Part shown: piece after piece, positions 45,512-49,380 of the stretch
Layout of the letters: each line of letters opens with the position of its first letter
Numbering within the stretch: position 1 is the first letter of the stretch
NCBI GenBank assembly: GCA_017854775.1
Contig: JAFMHC010000011.1
Span: 1-49,380, forward strand
Length of the DNA: 49,380 nucleotides
Direction: 5' to 3'
From: Gammaproteobacteria bacterium
Lineage (GTDB): Bacteria > Pseudomonadota > Gammaproteobacteria > Arenicellales > Arenicellaceae
Notes under the pieces: model-generated
What the model was told of the DNA's origin: nothing
The model's database searches: none
Seen by the model: only the letters and a program-made list of their open reading frames with translations
Position numbers and translations under genes: made by a program

Positions 45512-46234
45512 ATGACAAATCATGCACTAGTAAATCTCGACGATCATAAAGATACCCGTATTATCGATACTAGGTCAGAGCTCTATGGCGACAACGTCAT
45601 GTTCACCATGACCTTTCCGTTTGAGTTTCGTAACATCCAACAGTGCTATCCAATTTTCTTTCACAAGAACTCGGAGACAGGCGCGCTCTATCCGGTCGCC
45701 TTATTTGGCTTTAAAGACAAAGAAAATCTTTTTTTGAATAGTGACGGCTGGTCTGCTCCTTATGTTCCATTGATGATTAAACGGCAACCCTTTTTTATTG
45801 GCTTTCAGAAAGATCAAGATGATCCCGATAAGAGAAGCGCTAAGGTCGCGATCGATATGGATAGCCCGCGCATTAGTGCTGATGAAGGTGAGGCACTATT
45901 TGAAGAGCATGGAGGCAATAGCGAGTTCTTAATTAGAGCCACGCAAAACCTTGAAATGATCAACGCTGGCAACCAACATAGCGAAAAATTTGTAGCCGCG
46001 CTGATAGAGCATGATTTAATCGAGTCGTTTTCATTGGACATAGAATTGAGTGACGGCAGTGATAACCAACTGCTTGGTTTCTACACGATTAATGAAGATA
46101 AATTGCAAGAGCTAGACGGTGCAACAATGGAGTCATTCAATAAGCAGGGGTTTTTACAACCTATTTTTATGTTGTTGGCATCTCACTCTTGCATGAGTAC
46201 GTTGCTTGGCTATAAGAATGCGACTTTAGTTTGA
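45512..46234 (+). CDS. SapC-family protein
   Basis: The 240-residue protein matches the SapC family (S-layer-associated name, PF07277): YPIFFHKNSETGALYPVALF, GFKDKENLFLNSDGW, YVPLMIKRQPFFIGF and the acidic DMDSPRISADEGEALFEE segment are its hallmarks. No signal peptide is seen. The gene family is regularly found beside tryptophan halogenases and TonB receptors, but its biochemical function is unknown. AAGAG lies upstream of the ATG. The next gene starts 13 bases after its stop, so the genes are probably cotranscribed. Confidence 0.88.
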   Translation: MTNHALVNLDDHKDTRIIDTRSELYGDNVMFTMTFPFEFRNIQQCYPIFFHKNSETGALYPVALFGFKDKENLFLNSDGWSAPYVPLMIKRQPFFIGFQKDQDDPDKRSAKVAIDMDSPRISADEGEALFEEHGGNSEFLIRATQNLEMINAGNQHSEKFVAALIEHDLIESFSLDIELSDGSDNQLLGFYTINEDKLQELDGATMESFNKQGFLQPIFMLLASHSCMSTLLGYKNATLV

Positions 46235-46246
46235 CCAGGCCTGAAC

Positions 46247-47296
46247 GTGCTAACAGACAAGCCTAAAATACCGCCAGACAATCCTGACTCTAGCTCGCCG
46301 GTCATTACCACTATTGAGGGCTGTGACCCTAACGCTATTGCCGATGAGGTACTTCAATCCAGCCAACCGCTATTACTCAAGGGCTTGGTGTCGCAATGGC
46401 CTATTGTAAAGGCGGCGAGCGTATCAAATCGCAATGTAGCAGACTATATTTTAAAGTTTGATCGCGGAGCTCCGGTTACGGTGTATCAAGGTGCTGCTGA
46501 AATTGACGGGCGAATTTTTTATAATGAAAATCTCGATGGCTTTAACTTTCAACGAACGCGGCAAACCTTCAAAGACACCATTGATAAAATATTTTCCGCA
46601 GATCAAGACCAACAAGCAGAAACGTATTATATCGGCTCAACAATGGTCGAACATTGGTTGCCAGGATTTCTCGCTGAAAACCAGCTATCAACTGGGCTGA
46701 ATGAGCCGTTGGTGAGCATTTGGATGGGTAATAAGAGTCGTATCGCAGCACACTATGATTTCCCTAACAATATTGCTTGCTCTGTCGCTGGTCGCCGGCG
46801 TTTCACTTTGTTTGCACCAGAGCAAATAGACAATCTATACGTTGGGCCAATAGATTTAACCCCATCGGGACAACCCATTAGCATGGTCGATTTTAAAAAC
46901 CCTGACTATGTAGCGCACCCTAAATTCAAACAGGCGCTGGAGACGGCGCTGGTGGTTGAACTTGAACCTGGTGATGCGATACTGATACCCAGCATGTGGT
47001 GGCATCATGTTGAAGCATTGGATTTTTTCAATGTTTTGGTTAACTTTTGGTGGCGAACAACACCGGTCTACATGGGCTCGCCCTTTGCGGCATTGCAACA
47101 TGCGGTATTGAGCTTACGAGCACTACCAGATGAACAACGCCAAGCGTGGCAAGCATTATTTGAGCGTTACATTTTTGATCAGAGTGATGATCAGTTTAGT
47201 CACATCCCAAAGCATGCACGAGGGGTACTAAATCAAGTAGACGAGCAAAGTGCGCAAAATATACGCAAGCAACTGATTCGACTATTAAAACAGTAA
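46247..47296 (+). CDS. Cupin-like JmjC-type (Cupin_8) oxygenase-fold protein
   Basis: The 349-residue protein starts with GTG. It has the iron-binding pair His169-x-Asp171 in AAHYDFPNN, and a distal histidine in MWWHHVEAL (His253 or His254), within a double-stranded beta-helix (RRFTLFAPEQI, LEPGDAILIPSMWW). This is the Cupin_8/JmjC-like pattern of 2-oxoglutarate/Fe(II) hydroxylases. The substrate is unknown; in this locus type such proteins accompany halogenases and SapC. A paralogue lies at the right window edge. Confidence 0.86.
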   Translation: MLTDKPKIPPDNPDSSSPVITTIEGCDPNAIADEVLQSSQPLLLKGLVSQWPIVKAASVSNRNVADYILKFDRGAPVTVYQGAAEIDGRIFYNENLDGFNFQRTRQTFKDTIDKIFSADQDQQAETYYIGSTMVEHWLPGFLAENQLSTGLNEPLVSIWMGNKSRIAAHYDFPNNIACSVAGRRRFTLFAPEQIDNLYVGPIDLTPSGQPISMVDFKNPDYVAHPKFKQALETALVVELEPGDAILIPSMWWHHVEALDFFNVLVNFWWRTTPVYMGSPFAALQHAVLSLRALPDEQRQAWQALFERYIFDQSDDQFSHIPKHARGVLNQVDEQSAQNIRKQLIRLLKQ

Positions 47297-47336
47297 GTTG
47301 GCTAAAGCAGTAAATCGACACGATATAGAGGCATAA

Positions 47337-48821
47337 GTGGAACACAATAAAATCAAGAAAGTTGTTATTGTTGGCGGCGGAACCGCAGGGTGGATAGCCG
47401 CCGCGTCGCTATCAAAGTTACTCGGTAAAACCTTAGACATCAGCCTGATCGAGTCGGATGACATCCCCACCGTCGGAGTAGGTGAGGCGACCATCCCGAC
47501 ACTGCTTAGCTTACATGAGCTATTGGGCATTAATGAACAAGAGTTTGTCGCCAAGACTCAAGGTACGTTTAAGCTAGGGATCTCATTTGAAAACTGGCGA
47601 GATTTAGACCAAGATTACATACACTCATTCGGATTTACCGGAAGAGACTGTTGGGCCGCGGGCTTTCAACACTTCTGGCTCAAAGGGCAGCAGCTCGGTA
47701 TTGCTAAAGGCTTCGGTGAGTATTGCCCCGAGTTAGTGGCTGCACGACAAAACAAGTTTGCCGTCGCACCCAAGCATGGCCTCAACTACGCTTATCATAT
47801 AGATGCCGGCCTATACGCAAAATTTTTGCGTGAACTGGCTGAGGAAAACGGTGTTATACGGCAAGAAGGCAAGGTTGTCGACGTAGGCTTAGATAGCCAT
47901 TCAGGCTTTGTTAACAACGTTGTATTGGCGTCAGGCCAAGTGATTGAGGGTGATCTGTTTATCGACTGCAGCGGTTTTAAAGGTTTGCTGATAGAGCAAG
48001 CCTTACACACCGGCTATGACGATTGGTCACACTGGCTGCCGATGAACAGTGCGGTGGCGGTGCAAACTGAAAGCCTCGGTGAGCCGATTCCTTACACCCG
48101 CTCGATAGCGCGCGACTCGGGTTGGCAGTGGCGTATCCCGTTACAAAATCGAGTCGGTAATGGGCTGGTTTTTTGTGATCGTTACCTATCTGACGATGAA
48201 GGCATATCAACGTTGATGGCGAACATAGAAGGTAAGCCGATTACCGAGCCACGAGTGATTAAATTTAAAACAGGCACACGTCGTAAGCATTGGAACAAAA
48301 ATGTGATAGCGATGGGCCTATCCAGTGGGTTTATTGAGCCTTTAGAGTCGACTAGCATTCATTTGATTCAGCGCAGCATTACGCGATTGATGCAGATGTT
48401 CCCATACGATGGCATCCGTGAGCCTGATATAGCTGAGTTCAATAGTCAAATGGACTTTGAAATTATCAATATTCGCGACTTTATTATTCTTCATTATCAT
48501 GTAACTAACCGCAAAGACACTCCATTTTGGCGCTTTTGTCGTTCTATGGAGATCCCTGATAGTTTGCAACATCGAATTGAATTATTTAAACAAACAGGGC
48601 GGGTATTTCAGGTGCCAACGGAATTATTCGGAGAAAATTCTTGGACTCAAGTAATGTTGGGTCAAGGACTAATACCAGAACAGTATCACCCTATCGTCAA
48701 TATGATGGATGACGCTGAACTCGAGTCATTCTTAAGCAGCATTGACCAATCCGTAAAAAGTAAGGTCTCCCAGCTACCCAAACATTTAGACTTTATTAAC
48801 TATTATTGTAAGGCTAACTAA
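47337..48821 (+). CDS. Tryptophan-halogenase-family flavoprotein with canonical motifs
   Basis: The 494-residue protein (GTG start) has GGGTAG (13-18) for FAD and Lys79 in TFKLGI, the same position as PrnA's catalytic lysine. It also has the intact WQWRIP (263-268) and Glu337-Ser338 in EPLEST. All hallmark residues of flavin-dependent halogenases are therefore present, and it should form HOCl/HOBr-derived lysine chloramine chemistry if supplied with reduced flavin. No flavin reductase gene is in the window. Compared with the paralogue at 43742 it lacks the repeat insertion. Substrate is unknown. It ends convergently with, and overlaps by 8 bases, the cupin gene at the right edge. Confidence 0.9.
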   Translation: MEHNKIKKVVIVGGGTAGWIAAASLSKLLGKTLDISLIESDDIPTVGVGEATIPTLLSLHELLGINEQEFVAKTQGTFKLGISFENWRDLDQDYIHSFGFTGRDCWAAGFQHFWLKGQQLGIAKGFGEYCPELVAARQNKFAVAPKHGLNYAYHIDAGLYAKFLRELAEENGVIRQEGKVVDVGLDSHSGFVNNVVLASGQVIEGDLFIDCSGFKGLLIEQALHTGYDDWSHWLPMNSAVAVQTESLGEPIPYTRSIARDSGWQWRIPLQNRVGNGLVFCDRYLSDDEGISTLMANIEGKPITEPRVIKFKTGTRRKHWNKNVIAMGLSSGFIEPLESTSIHLIQRSITRLMQMFPYDGIREPDIAEFNSQMDFEIINIRDFIILHYHVTNRKDTPFWRFCRSMEIPDSLQHRIELFKQTGRVFQVPTELFGENSWTQVMLGQGLIPEQYHPIVNMMDDAELESFLSSIDQSVKSKVSQLPKHLDFINYYCKAN

Positions 48822-49380
48822 GCTTACTTTTCAATAACTGATAAACCACACTTCTTTGCTCTTCGGTGAGTGTGGTTACTAAGTCGTTTAGCTCCTCCGG
48901 CAAATGACTTGCCGGGTCACCGTTTACTTGAAATACAAGGTAGTCAAAGAAGTGACGCCAAGCGTCTCTCTGGCTCGGCTCAAGCTTAGCAATGGTGAGC
49001 ATGCTGTGCATGAGGCTATGGCTGGGAGAAAGGCTTTGGTCGTGAGTAAGATCTTGGTTTGTCATCTCGCTCCACCAATAGTTTACTAACACGTTTATAG
49101 TCTCTAGTGATTCGACCGCATGCCACCACGGAGTCGGAATGTAGATTGCATCACCTGGTTCTAATATTGCTGATTGCGACTGCTCCAAGGCCTCCGAAAA
49201 CTTAGGGAACTTTTGATAATCGGGATTTCTTAAATCAACTAAGCTAATCGGAACTCCGCCAGGCGCATTCAGTGTCGGGCCAATATAAAGGTTAGTTATT
49301 TGCTCAGGCGGAAATAGCGTAAATCGACGTTTACCAACAGCGACACAGGCGATGTTGGGGTGCACATCATAATGCGCGGC
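48814..49380 (-). CDS. Cupin-like JmjC-type protein, 5' end outside the window
   Basis: Only the last 188 residues are present; the frame runs off the right edge and the apparent start at 49365 is internal. At the edge the sequence reads AAHYDVHPN, the His-x-Asp iron pair, followed by KRRFTLFPPEQI, LEPGDAIYIPTPWWHAVESL with the distal His, closely matching the protein at 46247. So it is a second Cupin_8 paralogue, in the opposite orientation. Its stop overlaps the halogenase stop by 8 bases. Confidence 0.88.
   Translation of the reverse strand, partial: AAHYDVHPNIACVAVGKRRFTLFPPEQITNLYIGPTLNAPGGVPISLVDLRNPDYQKFPKFSEALEQSQSAILEPGDAIYIPTPWWHAVESLETINVLVNYWWSEMTNQDLTHDQSLSPSHSLMHSMLTIAKLEPSQRDAWRHFFDYLVFQVNGDPASHLPEELNDLVTTLTEEQRSVVYQLLKSKLS

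Overview
This window reads as chromosomal DNA of a free-living, probably marine gammaproteobacterium with moderate GC. The basis is the gene mix: a PldA-type outer-membrane phospholipase, RimK, a YrbG-like antiporter, large TonB-dependent receptors beside AraC-type regulators, a GH3 glucosidase, tryptophan-halogenase/SapC/cupin genes, and a nucleotide-translocase homologue. An Arenicella-like lineage would fit, but this is inference. No rRNA operon, intact mobile element, prophage or CRISPR array is visible.

Region 1 (1-7.6 kb) looks accessory. It holds a metal-dependent amidohydrolase, two small secreted proteins (one with dockerin-like calcium loops), a membrane-bound winged-helix/TolB-like regulator and much non-coding DNA. 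The promoter and first codons of the dockerin-like gene are duplicated at 4.35-4.46 kb, leaving a decayed paralogue. A 3' half of a tRNA-Phe-like gene (7563-7620) and an intact tRNA-Arg(CCU) mark a likely old integration boundary.

Region 2 (8-26.8 kb) is mostly housekeeping or semi-core: a CBS protein, PldA, a gamma-glutamylcyclotransferase-like protein, an AraC regulator followed by a TonB receptor and a PQQ/haem alcohol dehydrogenase, a 2OG-Fe(II) oxygenase, a thioesterase, a rimK/M14-like operon, and a cation set (CorA, MscS, CorC/HlyC). The CorC/HlyC gene carries a one-base frameshift.

Region 3 (27-36 kb) contains the most unusual module. A secreted dikinase whose domain order (phosphohistidine domain, then ATP-grasp domain at the C-terminus) and motifs resemble plant glucan, water dikinases sits head-to-head with an ATP/ADP-translocase-family transporter. 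Each is followed by a secreted serine hydrolase of the beta-lactamase/penicillin-binding fold. A coherent hypothesis is that the transporter supplies ATP to the periplasm, where the dikinase phosphorylates an envelope glycan or similar substrate that the hydrolases help process.

Region 4 (36-49.4 kb) is a carbohydrate-utilisation locus: a GH3 beta-glucosidase lipoprotein, a 7-TM AraC-type sensor/regulator, a large TonB-dependent receptor, two tryptophan-halogenase-family flavoproteins, a SapC protein and two JmjC-like cupin proteins, the last cut by the window edge.

Across the window, short direct tandem repeats recur, often of exactly 15 bp. They occur both between genes and in frame inside genes (pentapeptides DLSNG and PLSSQ), which suggests a strain-level minisatellite process.
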